From Oribacterium sp. UBA5894 (GTDB lineage Bacteria > Bacillota > Clostridia > Lachnospirales > Lachnospiraceae), in assembly GCA_002431355.1 (NCBI GenBank), contig DJEQ01000041.1, positions 41,220-105,219 of the forward strand: a stretch of 64,000 bases of DNA, in the 5' to 3' direction. The notes beneath the pieces were generated by a model. It did no database searches. It had not been told where the DNA came from and saw only the letters and a list, made by a program, of their open reading frames with translations. Positions 54,638-63,027 of this stretch are shown here, piece after piece (the stretch's first letter is position 1; every line of letters starts with the position of its first letter). The translations under genes and the position numbers were made by a program.

Positions 54638-55888
54638 TTATTCGCAGAAAACCTGCTTCAATGCATCTTCCTTAAGATGAGCGCCGATCACAACCACCTT
54701 GCCCGTGAATTCAGGGGAGCCCTCACGCACCTCCGTCTGGCCCGGTACAAGGTCAAAGTACATCCAGTGACCACGATTGTCTGCATCTTCCAGCATACCC
54801 TTGCAACGGATGACGGTACCATAGGTCTCGCTCTCTGCCATTTCCTTCAGGATGCTCTCCAGCTTCGTCTTAGAGAATGGGTGCGGTGTCTCCATGCCCC
54901 AGTTCGTGAAGACCTCATCCGCATCATGATCATGATGATGGTGATGTGCGTGTTCCTCATGGTCTTCATGCTCCTCTGCCTCATGATCGTGATGGCAGCA
55001 GCAGTGTCCCTCCTCATGATCCTCATGATGGTGCTCATGCTCTTCGTCATGCTCATGATGGTAGCAGTGCTCCTCGTCGTGCTCGTCATGGTCATGCTCG
55101 TCCTCATGATCATGGTGACAGCAGCAGTGGTCTCCGTCATGATGATGGTGATGGTGGTGATCATGGTGATGATGAATCGTGATACCATTATCGAGCGTCT
55201 CAATCACATCGTGATCATCGTCAGCCTCTTCCTCACCCTCATGCGCATGCACACGCTCCATGACTTCCTTCATCATGGACTCCTCCAGATCGTCCTTTCC
55301 GGAGATGATGCGGATCAGCTGCTCGCCGCTAAGCTCTGCTTCCGGCGTGGTCACCACCTGTGCCTTCGGATTGATTTCCTTCACAATCTTCACCGCCGTG
55401 TTCGTCTTCTCCTCCGGTGCAATATCCGTTCTCGAAAGAACCACCGTGCCCGCATACAGAATCTGGTTGTTGAAGAACTCACCAAAGTTCTTTGAATACA
55501 GCTTGGCCTTCTGCGCATCCACGATGGTGACTGCTGCATCGAGCTCCACATCCAGGTTTCCGGAAACGGCCTTCACGGCACCGATAATATCGGAAAGCTT
55601 GCCGACACCGGATGGCTCAATGATGATACGGTCCGGATGGTAGGTCTCCACCACCTCTGCCAGCGACTTCTCAAAATTCCCGACCAGAGAACAGCAGATG
55701 CAGCCCTGATTCATTTCCCGGATTTCAATGCCGGAATCCTTCAGGAAACCGCCATCAATGCCGATTTCACCGAATTCATTTTCAATAAGAACAACCTTTT
55801 CCGTCTTTAACGCCTCATCTAACAGACGCTGAATAAATGTGGTTTTTCCAGCTCCCAGAAAGCCGGATACAATATCTATACGTGTCAT
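54638..55888 (-). CDS. CobW-family metal GTPase with a His/Asp/Glu-rich insert
   Basis: A 416-residue COG0523 G3E GTPase and probable metal chaperone. Walker A GFLGAGKTT is at about 9-17, the metal motif NQGCICC near 60-66, and the NKxD-equivalent is SRTD near 155. Between the GTPase domain and the CobW_C domain lies an insert of about 90 residues (about 234-325) composed almost wholly of His, Asp, Glu and a few Cys, encoded at about 54920-55190. Such His-rich tracts bind Zn or Ni. I chose the ATG at 55888 with AAGGAG upstream. First gene of a two-gene unit with a good promoter. Confidence 0.9.
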   Translation of the reverse strand: MTRIDIVSGFLGAGKTTFIQRLLDEALKTEKVVLIENEFGEIGIDGGFLKDSGIEIREMNQGCICCSLVGNFEKSLAEVVETYHPDRIIIEPSGVGKLSDIIGAVKAVSGNLDVELDAAVTIVDAQKAKLYSKNFGEFFNNQILYAGTVVLSRTDIAPEEKTNTAVKIVKEINPKAQVVTTPEAELSGEQLIRIISGKDDLEESMMKEVMERVHAHEGEEEADDDHDVIETLDNGITIHHHHDHHHHHHHDGDHCCCHHDHEDEHDHDEHDEEHCYHHEHDEEHEHHHEDHEEGHCCCHHDHEAEEHEDHEEHAHHHHHDHDADEVFTNWGMETPHPFSKTKLESILKEMAESETYGTVIRCKGMLEDADNRGHWMYFDLVPGQTEVREGSPEFTGKVVVIGAHLKEDALKQVFCE

Positions 55889-56014
55889 ATGATTACTCCT
55901 TCCAATCATCCTTCTGTGATTTGGGACAATGCAAACGGCCTGCAGGCACATCGCTCTTCGCGCACTGAAAAGGCATGAAGAGAACGGCTCTGCTCATTAG
56001 CACTCTCTTAATAA

Positions 56015-56035
56015 CACTGCTAAGTATAGTCAGTG
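56015..56035. promoter_or_regulatory. Inverted repeat over the -10 of the CobW promoter
   Basis: CACTG (56015-56019) and CAGTG (56031-56035) form a 5-bp dyad with an 11-nt spacer that encloses the -10 box. It is a possible operator, short enough to be chance. Confidence 0.35.
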
Positions 56036-56051
56036 CCCTTTCTCTTGTCAA
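56023..56051 (-). promoter_or_regulatory. Promoter of the CobW operon
   Basis: Minus-strand TTGACA (56046-56051) and TATACT (56023-56028), spacer 17 nt. The leader to the ATG at 55888 is about 125 nt. No open frame is convincing in the leader. Confidence 0.82.
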
Positions 56052-56053
56052 TG

Positions 56054-56079
56054 AACGCTCGTACGCATTTGCGTGCGTT
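56054..56079. promoter_or_regulatory. Interrupted inverted repeat upstream of the CobW promoter
   Basis: AACGC...ACGCA (56054-56067) and TGCGTGCGTT (56070-56079) form two nested arms, the left one interrupted by 4 nt. It lies directly upstream of the -35 box. Confidence 0.4.
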
Positions 56080-56150
56080 TCAAAAGATTTCGCACTTTCA
56101 TATCTCCTCAGCAACATGCATTTCCATGCAAAAATGGTCCCGCGATGTTT

Positions 56151-56900
56151 CTACTCCGAAAGATACTCGATGGCCTTTCGAAGATCCTCTGCCTTTTCAA
56201 TGCAGATCGTCGCGCCACTCTCTTCGAGTTCCTTCTGATCCCGGAAACCATAGATGCAGCCGATGGATGGAATTCCGGCACGCTTTGCCGTTTCCATATC
56301 GGTATTCGTATCTCCGACATACAGGCAGTCCGCTGCCTGCTTTCCGATATGTAAAAGAGCATCCTCCACGACACCAGTATCCGGCTTTAAAGGGTGTGTA
56401 CCATCATCGCCGGAGATATAGTCGAAGTAGCCCGGTCCATACGCCGCATCGAGCACCTTGATGGCTTCGTGCAGTGACTTGTTCGTAATGCAGGCGATCT
56501 TCCATCCTTCTGCCTTCAGCGCATCGAGGCAGGTCTTCAGTCCTTGATACGGTTCTGCCTTATAGGTGCAGTTATCCTTAAAGAGGTTCATGTACAGACT
56601 CCAGGCGTCATCGTAAAGCTCCATGACCTCATCGGCCTTCTGATCCAGATCGAAGGCCTTCTCTTCATCCTTTTCTTCCCATTTTTCCGCTTCCCGGTAA
56701 TAGCGGTCTGCAGTCGCCGCAAGGGAACGTTCCACAAACTTTTCGCCGCCATTGCCTACATATTTTTTCGTCTGCTCCATCGTGATACGATCGAGTCCCA
56801 GCTCATCCATGGTTTTATTCATGGTATCCTGCAGACTGTACAAGGTGTTAACGAGTGTTCCATCGAGATCCATCAAAAGTGCGCTGTATTTCTGTGACAT
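56151..56900 (-). CDS. HAD-superfamily phosphatase (phosphoglycolate phosphatase-like)
   Basis: A 249-residue hydrolase with the HAD motifs LMDLDGTLVN (about 9-18), CITNKS (near 137) and YVGDTNTDMETAK (near 196), plus an all-alpha cap with an acidic insert (about 65-95). Closest in layout to Gph, but the substrate is not fixed by sequence. It is divergent from the RNase H gene. Confidence 0.85.
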   Translation of the reverse strand: MSQKYSALLMDLDGTLVNTLYSLQDTMNKTMDELGLDRITMEQTKKYVGNGGEKFVERSLAATADRYYREAEKWEEKDEEKAFDLDQKADEVMELYDDAWSLYMNLFKDNCTYKAEPYQGLKTCLDALKAEGWKIACITNKSLHEAIKVLDAAYGPGYFDYISGDDGTHPLKPDTGVVEDALLHIGKQAADCLYVGDTNTDMETAKRAGIPSIGCIYGFRDQKELEESGATICIEKAEDLRKAIEYLSE

Positions 56901-56928
56901 ACACTACCTCCATCCATAAAACAGAAAA

Positions 56929-56934
56929 ATTATA
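56929..56934 (-). promoter_or_regulatory. -10 box of the HAD phosphatase gene
   Basis: TATAAT on the minus strand, about 30 nt before the start codon. The matching -35 position (TTTCGA, 56952-56957) is a poor match. It overlaps the divergent rnhA promoter. Confidence 0.45.
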
Positions 56935-56945
56935 ACACGAAGAAA

Positions 56946-56974
56946 CTGCAATCGAAAGCAAAGCATGCTAGAAT
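56946..56974 (+). promoter_or_regulatory. Promoter of the RNase H gene
   Basis: CTGCAA (56946-56951) and TAGAAT (56969-56974), spacer 17 nt on the plus strand, then GGGAGG before the ATG at 57003. Confidence 0.55.
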
Positions 56975-57002
56975 AACGAAAACACAGGGAGGAAACGAAG
57001 CG

Positions 57003-57722
57003 ATGAAATTTTATTATGGAGTCCAGAAGGGCTGTCATCCAGGTGTATATGAAAGCTGGGACGCCTGCAAAAAGGAAGTGATAGGGGCAACCGGTGCCAT
57101 CTATAAAAAATTTGCAGCACGTGAAGAGGCAGAAGCCTTCGTACAGTCGGAGGGATATGGCCACGCTGTGTCCGCCGCTTCGTCTCATCGCACCGCCCCT
57201 GCAGCGCCACGGGTGCCCGATCAAGCGACAGCGCCGCTCTTCCATGCGGTGACGGATGTTACGAAAGAGGATATTCTTGCAGAGCTCACCGACGTCACAA
57301 CGGAAGCGCTCGCCTACGTGGATGGCAGCTTTAATCTCACCTCAGGCATCTACGGTTACGGTGGTGTTCTGCTCTCCCGGGACGGGAGCCTGACCCCGCT
57401 GAAGGGACACGGACGGGATGATACACTTCGAACCATGCGAAATGTCGCCGGAGAGATTCATGGTGCGATGGCTGCGATTGAAGCAGCAGCTGCTGCCGGA
57501 ATTCACAGCATTACGATTTTCTATGATTATATGGGCATCGAGATGTGGGCAAACGGGCAGTGGAAAACAAACAAGGAAGGGACCCGCGCCTATAAGGCCT
57601 TTATCGATGATAAAAGGGTATCCATGGACATACAGTTTCAGAAGGTTGCAGCCCACACCGGGGTCCGCTTCAATGAGCTCGTCGATCAGCTGGCAAAGCA
57701 GGCTGTGGGCCTTCGCGTCTAA
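57003..57722 (+). CDS. rnhA: Ribonuclease HI with N-terminal viroplasmin domain
   Basis: A 239-residue type 1 RNase H. The N-terminal 45 residues form a Cauli_VI (viroplasmin, hybrid-binding) domain: YYGVQKGCHPGVYESWDAC. After a variable linker the RNase H domain (about 93-238) shows the four acidic residues in YVDGSF, GEIHGAM, FYDYMGIEMW and NELVDQLAK. The second plus-strand CDS of the window. GGGAGG precedes the ATG. Confidence 0.93.
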   Translation: MKFYYGVQKGCHPGVYESWDACKKEVIGATGAIYKKFAAREEAEAFVQSEGYGHAVSAASSHRTAPAAPRVPDQATAPLFHAVTDVTKEDILAELTDVTTEALAYVDGSFNLTSGIYGYGGVLLSRDGSLTPLKGHGRDDTLRTMRNVAGEIHGAMAAIEAAAAAGIHSITIFYDYMGIEMWANGQWKTNKEGTRAYKAFIDDKRVSMDIQFQKVAAHTGVRFNELVDQLAKQAVGLRV

Positions 57723-57798
57723 GCTTTTTCATGACGACGTGAGCCTGTCCGTGCCTGGACTTCAGCGATCAGCCTTTGGTGCACTTGTTCTGTAGTCC

Positions 57799-57838
57799 AA
57801 AATGCCGTGGCATGTGCGTTCACATCCCACGGCATTTT
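57799..57838. terminator. Bidirectional terminator between rnhA and the CPBP gene
   Basis: AAAATGCCGTGG (57799-57810) pairs with CCACGGCATTTT (57827-57838), with a further ATGTG/CACAT stem inside. It serves the convergent genes on both sides. Confidence 0.88.
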
Positions 57839-57882
57839 CCTTCACGTTTTTTCTTCTTCTCTCTTCGTTCTTTTCTGCTTCT

Positions 57883-58731
57883 CTATTTTATCATCAGGAG
57901 GCGCTGATCGAACGCATCTTCTCTTCGCTTTCTCAGCGCTGTCCGTTTCTCATCCAGTACAATTCGTATCGTTAAATAAATGATGGGGCCAAGGTAGATC
58001 AGCAGCACCCAAAGGCTCGCAGCATCCATGGACTGTACCCCCTCCTGGAGGCTTCCGATCCCATAGATACCGGACATCATAAGGGAGGTAAAATCATAAA
58101 AGGCGTGCAGAAAAATCATGCCAACGACATTTCGCGCACGCGCATAGATGAGACTCAGATAAATTCCGATCACGACATTCTGCAGCATCTGATAAAGGAC
58201 GGCTTCCATACTGCTTGACCAGCTCCTATTGATGATATGTGCAAGCCCAAACAGAATTCCTGTGCAATAGGCAGCCTTCAGGCGTCCGAGCGCACAGCTC
58301 TTAAAGCTGCGTATCAGGTTTTCTTCAATAATCCCACGAAAAACCGTTTCTTCCAGAAAACCGACAAGGAAAATAAAGCCAAGGAAAAGGAAAATCTGTG
58401 TCCACGGAAGACAGTCCTCTTCGATCATCAGAATACGTTCATACTGAAGGAGAAGGATATCCAGGAGAAGAACGAAGGCCCCTGCCTTTAAGGTATCCAT
58501 AAAGTTGTCCTGCTCCCAGCGAATCTCACTCAGCATGCCCGTGCTCTTCAAAAAAAGCATGGTTAAAATCAGGGCAGATTCTTCACGCAGAAGGAGCCCG
58601 CCGTATCCGGGTATTTCAACTCCCTTCGTGACAAATGCAGTCAAATAAAGAATGAGAAGAAAAGAAAACGTCGTCATAGCAGCGTACATGACAGGGTGTT
58701 CCTGCATGAACGCCTTTCGCGTTTTCTTCAT
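57883..58731 (-). CDS. CPBP-family intramembrane metalloprotease
   Basis: A 282-residue membrane protein with about 8 helices. CPBP motifs are present: EETVFRGIIEE (about 148-158), LAHIINRSW (about 189) and HAFYDF (about 229-234). Relatives process prenylated CAAX proteins in eukaryotes and include bacteriocin self-immunity proteins; the substrate here is unknown. It lies between a small secreted protein gene and a terminator. Confidence 0.88.
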   Translation of the reverse strand: MKKTRKAFMQEHPVMYAAMTTFSFLLILYLTAFVTKGVEIPGYGGLLLREESALILTMLFLKSTGMLSEIRWEQDNFMDTLKAGAFVLLLDILLLQYERILMIEEDCLPWTQIFLFLGFIFLVGFLEETVFRGIIEENLIRSFKSCALGRLKAAYCTGILFGLAHIINRSWSSSMEAVLYQMLQNVVIGIYLSLIYARARNVVGMIFLHAFYDFTSLMMSGIYGIGSLQEGVQSMDAASLWVLLIYLGPIIYLTIRIVLDEKRTALRKRREDAFDQRLLMIK

Positions 58732-58778
58732 ATCAGCCTCTTTTCAAATCATGATCCTGTCATGTATGAAAAGAAGCT

Positions 58779-59180
58779 TTAATTCAGAAGTCGGATATAC
58801 TCAATAAAAAAGCGGACCGAGGATAAAATTCGCGTGCATGGCCTGAACACACGCAGTGTGCAGAAATAGGTTTCTCGTCCACCCAGAAAAAGTACATTAT
58901 AGAGCGAAACGCTTCGGAGCCCTTCTCCCTTCGGGTTTACGGTCGGCTTTTCACTCAGCTTTTCCATATGAAGATTCAGGAAATGATGAAGCTCAGCGAG
59001 ATTCAGAACCACATTTTCTTCTATTTCCGCCGTCAGTGAATCCTTCTGTACACTTGTTGTGCCTGTATGCCGGGCTTCGGATCCCGATGAAAGCTGCGTA
59101 AAGGGGGTAAGAAAAAGGAGGCAGAGCATGGCCATCAGCATCCACAGAGAACGGCGTCTCTTTAAGCTCCGACTGGTCAT
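58779..59180 (-). CDS. Small exported protein of unknown function
   Basis: A 133-residue protein with a signal peptide: basic start RSLKRRR, then a hydrophobic core (about 12-27). The mature part has no recognised domain. A very strong AAAGGAGG site 6 nt before the ATG supports translation. It starts 16 nt after asnA and is followed by the CPBP protease gene, so the three probably share a transcript. Confidence 0.6.
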   Translation of the reverse strand: MTSRSLKRRRSLWMLMAMLCLLFLTPFTQLSSGSEARHTGTTSVQKDSLTAEIEENVVLNLAELHHFLNLHMEKLSEKPTVNPKGEGLRSVSLYNVLFLGGRETYFCTLRVFRPCTRILSSVRFFIEYIRLLN

Positions 59181-59196
59181 GGCTTCCTCCTTTTAT

Positions 59197-60204
59197 TTAT
59201 AATAGAATGATGTTATGCTCCCGGCAGGTCTCAATCATGTCCTGCGGCCAGATGCTTGCCTGTACCTCACCGATATGGGCCCGGTTCAGAAGAAGCATGC
59301 AAAGTCTCGACTGTCCGATTCCACCGCCAATCGTATATGGAAGCTCTCCATTGAGAAGCATCTGATGATACGGAAGTGCCGCGCGCTCTTCACAGCCCGC
59401 CTTCTTCAGCTGCTCCCGAAGAGAAGTTTCATCGACACGAATACCCATGGAGCTGATCTCCAGTGCACAGTTCAGAGTCGGATACCAGAAAAGAATATCT
59501 CCGTTCAGTGCCCAGTCATCATAATCCGGTGCACGTCCATCGTGAGGCTCACCATTGGAAAGCTGATCCCCGATGCGACTGATGAACACGCATCCATGCT
59601 CCTTACAGATGGCATTTTCTCTTTCCTTCGGTGTTTTATCCGGATACATCTGAAGAAGGCTCTCTGAATCAATGAAATAAATATCGTCCGGCAGCTTATT
59701 CACCGCATTTGGATATTTATACCACACCTCATGCTCCATATGCTTGATGATACGGAAAATCATACGTACGGTGCCCTCCAGGGTCGTCGTGGTGCGCTCC
59801 TCCTTCCGAATCACCATTTCCCAGTCCCACTGGTCCACATAGCAGCTGTGCAGGTTGTCCAGCTCCTCATCTCGTCGAATAGCATTCATATTTGTATAGA
59901 GGCCTTCACCTGGCTGAAATCCATACTTTTTCAGTGCCATACGCTTCCATTTTGCAAGTGAGTGTACAACCTCAATGGTTTCCTCTGGCCACCATGGTAC
60001 GTCAAAGCTTACTGGTCGTTCAAATCCATTTAAGTTATCATTGAGACCCGAGCTTTTCGGCACGAAAAGTGGTGCAGAAATCCGGCTCAGATTCATCTCC
60101 CGGCCGAATTCCTTTTGAAAAGTGTCGCGAATGTACTTAATGGCCTCCTGTGTTTCACGCACAGAAAGACGTGGATCGTAATCCTTCGGAATGATCAGTC
60201 CCAT
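59197..60204 (-). CDS. asnA: Aspartate--ammonia ligase
   Basis: A 335-residue ammonia-dependent asparagine synthetase related to class II aminoacyl-tRNA synthetases. Family motifs include [21 protein letters not shown] (residues about 46-66; key parts), the ATP-binding YVDQWDWE near 122 and GGGIGQSRL near 297. It has its own promoter. asnB is not in the window. Confidence 0.96.
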   Translation of the reverse strand: MGLIIPKDYDPRLSVRETQEAIKYIRDTFQKEFGREMNLSRISAPLFVPKSSGLNDNLNGFERPVSFDVPWWPEETIEVVHSLAKWKRMALKKYGFQPGEGLYTNMNAIRRDEELDNLHSCYVDQWDWEMVIRKEERTTTTLEGTVRMIFRIIKHMEHEVWYKYPNAVNKLPDDIYFIDSESLLQMYPDKTPKERENAICKEHGCVFISRIGDQLSNGEPHDGRAPDYDDWALNGDILFWYPTLNCALEISSMGIRVDETSLREQLKKAGCEERAALPYHQMLLNGELPYTIGGGIGQSRLCMLLLNRAHIGEVQASIWPQDMIETCREHNIILL

Positions 60205-60273
60205 ATTTGCCTCCTAGAGTACGACGGGATATGTCCTCCGAGCACGACCACCCTGTCGACGATATAATGTAAA

Positions 60274-60302
60274 AATGTAGCACGCGAACTTTCGACATGC
60301 AA
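60274..60302 (-). promoter_or_regulatory. Promoter of asnA
   Basis: Minus-strand TTGCAT (60297-60302) and TACATT (60274-60279), spacer 17 nt. The leader is about 65 nt. Confidence 0.6.
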
Positions 60303-60305
60303 GAA

Positions 60306-60692
60306 CTATTTCTGCTGCATTTCCTGGTCGATCCAGTGCATCAGTACCGATACGATATAGCGCTGCTCCTCTTCGCTGAGCGCTCGATGTGGTGGAATGT
60401 GATGCCATTTGGATAGGCAGCCGCGGCAGCAGCAGGCGGTTGCATGCTGAGCAATGAACACAGGGTGTCCTCGCCACGGTGTCTGTTTTCCATCGTTTCG
60501 CGGTTCTGCCGCTGCGAGTCGCTCTCGAATAAACGCCTGCGCATGCTCTTCAATCTTTGCCCGCCCCTGCTTTTCTGCATACGACCGCTCCTGTTTTCCA
60601 AGATGAAAGCCAGAACGGAATCGGCTCTCAGAAAGACGGGCGAAGAGGCGCTTCAGCACATATTCTGCTGCCCGGTCAGGGGTGGTTTCCAT
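60306..60692 (-). CDS. DUF4186 family protein
   Basis: A 128-residue protein with the clear DUF4186 signature: FRSGFHLGKQERSY near 24-38, then NDGKQTPWRGHPVFIAQHAT and CCCRGCLSKWHHIP (about 72-105). The Cys/His cluster suggests metal binding; function unknown. I chose the ATG at 60692; further codons are open upstream but lie in the previous gene, which it overlaps by 17 nt. Last gene of a six-gene operon. Confidence 0.85.
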   Translation of the reverse strand: METTPDRAAEYVLKRLFARLSESRFRSGFHLGKQERSYAEKQGRAKIEEHAQAFIRERLAAAEPRNDGKQTPWRGHPVFIAQHATACCCRGCLSKWHHIPPHRALSEEEQRYIVSVLMHWIDQEMQQK

Positions 60693-61431
60693 CCTTCGAA
60701 AAGCGAAGCGCCTCCTGATAATACTGCACCGGAGCCCCTGCTTTTCGTGCACGCTCGCTTTCCTCCAGCAGACGATGGTCCTCTGGACTCGCGCCCTGCT
60801 CATCCTCATCATCATCGGTCACCTCAATCGGGTAATGAAGATTTTTCACCTGTGGATGCTCTTCAGAGCCCCAGAAATCGGCTGCTTCCTCCTGTGGAAG
60901 GGCCGCTTCCTCAGCTGTGACTGTGTCATCAAACGGGCTCCCAGACACCGGCATAAAGCCATCGGCATCCAGAAGGGAAGGGCTTCGCTGAAGCCTGTTC
61001 TCCGCGATACCACGTACCGGTGGATTCATGGCCAGGCAAAGCGGAAAGTAGTTCATGCCCGCCTTCATGGCCTGGGATTTCTGCAGACCTTCCGGAATAT
61101 GATAAACGCGCCCATTCATCTGAAAATTGGCACCTGTCGACAGAAAGTAAAAAGGCGTATCAGCCGCAATGCACTGCTGTCGGAGCATTTTCAACGCCTG
61201 AAAGTCGAGTATCCTTCCATCGGCCGCCGTTTCGCCGGCCACCTGAACTGCCTGTACGCACCCTGTCGACAGAATCTCCTCTATATGAAGAGGCTCGCTG
61301 AAATGCTCTGTTGAAAGCAGTACAGAGCGTGGAGGCAGGGTGTGTGGATCCAGCTCCTGCCACTCCTTCTCCGCAGAAGCCTGCGTTGAAATATCAATGG
61401 ACCGCATGATTCCCGCTTCGTACGTCTTCAT
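60676..61431 (-). CDS. Protein resembling the C-terminal half of DUF5131 (phage Gp37/Gp68) proteins
   Basis: A 251-residue protein. Residues about 26-125 resemble the C-terminal part of DUF5131 proteins: the hydrophobic VQVAGETA segment replaces GGESG, then LRQQCIAADTPFYFLSTGANF and VYHIPEGLQKSQAMKAG match the family ending. The N-terminal half of DUF5131, with the Cys cluster, is missing. The last 110 residues are acidic and look disordered (DDDEDEQG). It overlaps the HD gene by 4 nt. The match is from memory of the family, so the call is tentative. Confidence 0.5.
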   Translation of the reverse strand: MKTYEAGIMRSIDISTQASAEKEWQELDPHTLPPRSVLLSTEHFSEPLHIEEILSTGCVQAVQVAGETAADGRILDFQALKMLRQQCIAADTPFYFLSTGANFQMNGRVYHIPEGLQKSQAMKAGMNYFPLCLAMNPPVRGIAENRLQRSPSLLDADGFMPVSGSPFDDTVTAEEAALPQEEAADFWGSEEHPQVKNLHYPIEVTDDDEDEQGASPEDHRLLEESERARKAGAPVQYYQEALRFSKDGNHP

Positions 61432-62006
61432 TTTTCCTCCTCACGGAGCTTCTTTCGCGTTTCCTCATCAATAACCGTTCGAAGCTTCTGAATCGTCTTT
61501 GAAAACTTCATATTGTCCAGTCCGTACGTAAGCTGCAGCTCATGCTCAAGTGGCAGCCAGGTACTGAGCTTTGCTTCATCATGCTGTACCACGGCTTCGA
61601 TTTTATCAAACGCCTTATAGACGCGGGCTTCCGTCGTCTCCAGCGCCTCCATTTCTTCCCAGAGTGCCGAAAGCTCTGCATCAAATGGAGCCGGCATGGA
61701 ATGAAACCACTGAAGAAGCAGATCTGATTCCTTCTCCGAATCCGCATCCGTTTTATAAAAGGAAGGAATATCTCCCGTAAAGGCCTCTCCCAGATCATGG
61801 ATGATACACATCCGAAGAATCTTATCGATGTTCAGCTCTGGAAATTCCTTTTCCAGCTCATGACTGTACATCAGCACCATAAAGGCCAGGCGCCAGCTGT
61901 GCTCTGCCACCGATTCATGTCGATCCTGTGAGGTCCAGCTGTGTCGTGTATTATTTTTCAGCATCTCTGCACGATGCATAATGTCTAAAAACTCATATTC
62001 TGTCAT
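61428..62006 (-). CDS. HD-domain phosphohydrolase (YfbR-type 5'-nucleotidase)
   Basis: A 192-residue HD hydrolase. Metal ligands are in SVAEHSWRLAF (about 31-41) and IIHDLGEAFTGD (about 68-79), the YfbR/HDDC2 layout that removes phosphate from deoxynucleoside monophosphates. I chose the ATG at 62006 after AGGAGG; 19 codons upstream are open. Confidence 0.85.
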   Translation of the reverse strand: MTEYEFLDIMHRAEMLKNNTRHSWTSQDRHESVAEHSWRLAFMVLMYSHELEKEFPELNIDKILRMCIIHDLGEAFTGDIPSFYKTDADSEKESDLLLQWFHSMPAPFDAELSALWEEMEALETTEARVYKAFDKIEAVVQHDEAKLSTWLPLEHELQLTYGLDNMKFSKTIQKLRTVIDEETRKKLREEEK

Positions 62007-62073
62007 ATGAAGACCTCCTGCAATGGATATGCCGCGCATATCAGGTCCGCAGCATCCCGTCATTTCGTGAAGT

Positions 62074-62721
62074 CTACCTGCCGTTTTCTGAAGTAGCTTG
62101 AAACAGTGTCCACGGGTACTCTTCCGGCGGTTTTACTTCAAAATGGCATTCCTGCTTTTCTGCTTCATCATAAAACGAAAGTGTATTACAGAAAAGTGCG
62201 AGATGCGGGCAATGCTGACGAGATCCATATTTGCCATCACCAAAAAGTGGCATTTTTCTTGCCGCAAACTGACAGCGAATCTGATGAAAGCGACCGGTCC
62301 GAAGTGTAACCTCGACAAGGGACGCCCTATCCACGGTATTCAGCACCGTATAGCTGAGCTCTGCTTCCTTCACCCCGTTTCGTTTCCGTTTTACAGGGTA
62401 CATTTTTTTCTTCATCCGGTCTTTATAAAGCAGGTCCTTCATTGTACCGCCGGGCGTCTCCGGAGTCCCTGATACCACACAGAGATACGTTTTATGAAGT
62501 CTGCCCTCTGCCAGCAGCCGACTGAGACCGGCCGCCGTATCACGGTCCCGTGCCAGCACCAGCAGTCCGGATGCCGCCTGATCCAGACGATGCACCGGAT
62601 AATACATCCTGGGCGTTCCACCTAAGGCCTCTGCCAGGCGTTCTGGCACATCATGCTCTGCATCTTCACCAGCCGCCTTACAGACCACGATATAATGCGC
62701 ATTTTGATGAATGATCTTCAT
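62074..62721 (-). CDS. RluA-family pseudouridine synthase
   Basis: A 215-residue RNA pseudouridine synthase with the catalytic motif HRLDQAASGLLVLARD (about 44-59), where the usual T before SG is Ala, and the late motif TGRFHQIRCQFA (about 142). No S4 domain. The RNA target cannot be named. It overlaps the upstream small gene by 4 nt. Confidence 0.88.
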   Translation of the reverse strand: MKIIHQNAHYIVVCKAAGEDAEHDVPERLAEALGGTPRMYYPVHRLDQAASGLLVLARDRDTAAGLSRLLAEGRLHKTYLCVVSGTPETPGGTMKDLLYKDRMKKKMYPVKRKRNGVKEAELSYTVLNTVDRASLVEVTLRTGRFHQIRCQFAARKMPLFGDGKYGSRQHCPHLALFCNTLSFYDEAEKQECHFEVKPPEEYPWTLFQATSENGR

Positions 62722-62933
62722 TTTTTCGCTTTCCGTTCCTGATCGCGCTCTTCGGCAAACTTTTCAAGGCTTGAAATATGATTACAGTACTCGGAAGCCG
62801 CGCAGGATGCGCAGCCCTTATATCCGGAGCAGCCCTCCTTTTCCAGATCTTCCTTTTTCATTGCATGTCTGAAAATATAAATGGTCATGGCGGCAATCGC
62901 TGCCATGATGATCAGTGCCATGGTTAAGTTCAT
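62718..62933 (-). CDS. Small Cys-rich membrane protein (FeoB-associated type)
   Basis: A 71-residue protein with one N-terminal helix (about 5-24) and a Cys motif CSGYKGCASCAASEYC (about 35-50). It resembles FeoB-associated Cys-rich membrane proteins (PF12669), but no feoB is in the window. An AAGGAG site precedes the ATG. First gene of the operon ending in DUF4186. Confidence 0.7.
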   Translation of the reverse strand: MNLTMALIIMAAIAAMTIYIFRHAMKKEDLEKEGCSGYKGCASCAASEYCNHISSLEKFAEERDQERKAKK

Positions 62934-63027
62934 GTTTTCTCCTTCTATGCAATACCTGTCGTAGCATCGCTTGTTTTATTTTTTATCATCGTCTTCAATG
63001 CCATGCCTTTGCAGAAGCTCATCCAGA

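Noticed and set aside
54920..55190. CAT/GAT-rich repetitive DNA that could be taken for a CRISPR array or a tandem repeat
   Set aside because: There is no constant repeat with unique spacers; it is the coding sequence of the His-rich insert and stays in frame.
57883..58731. Abortive-infection (Abi) defence gene
   Set aside because: CPBP proteases are sometimes labelled Abi, but no phage or defence genes are nearby and the flanking genes are housekeeping.
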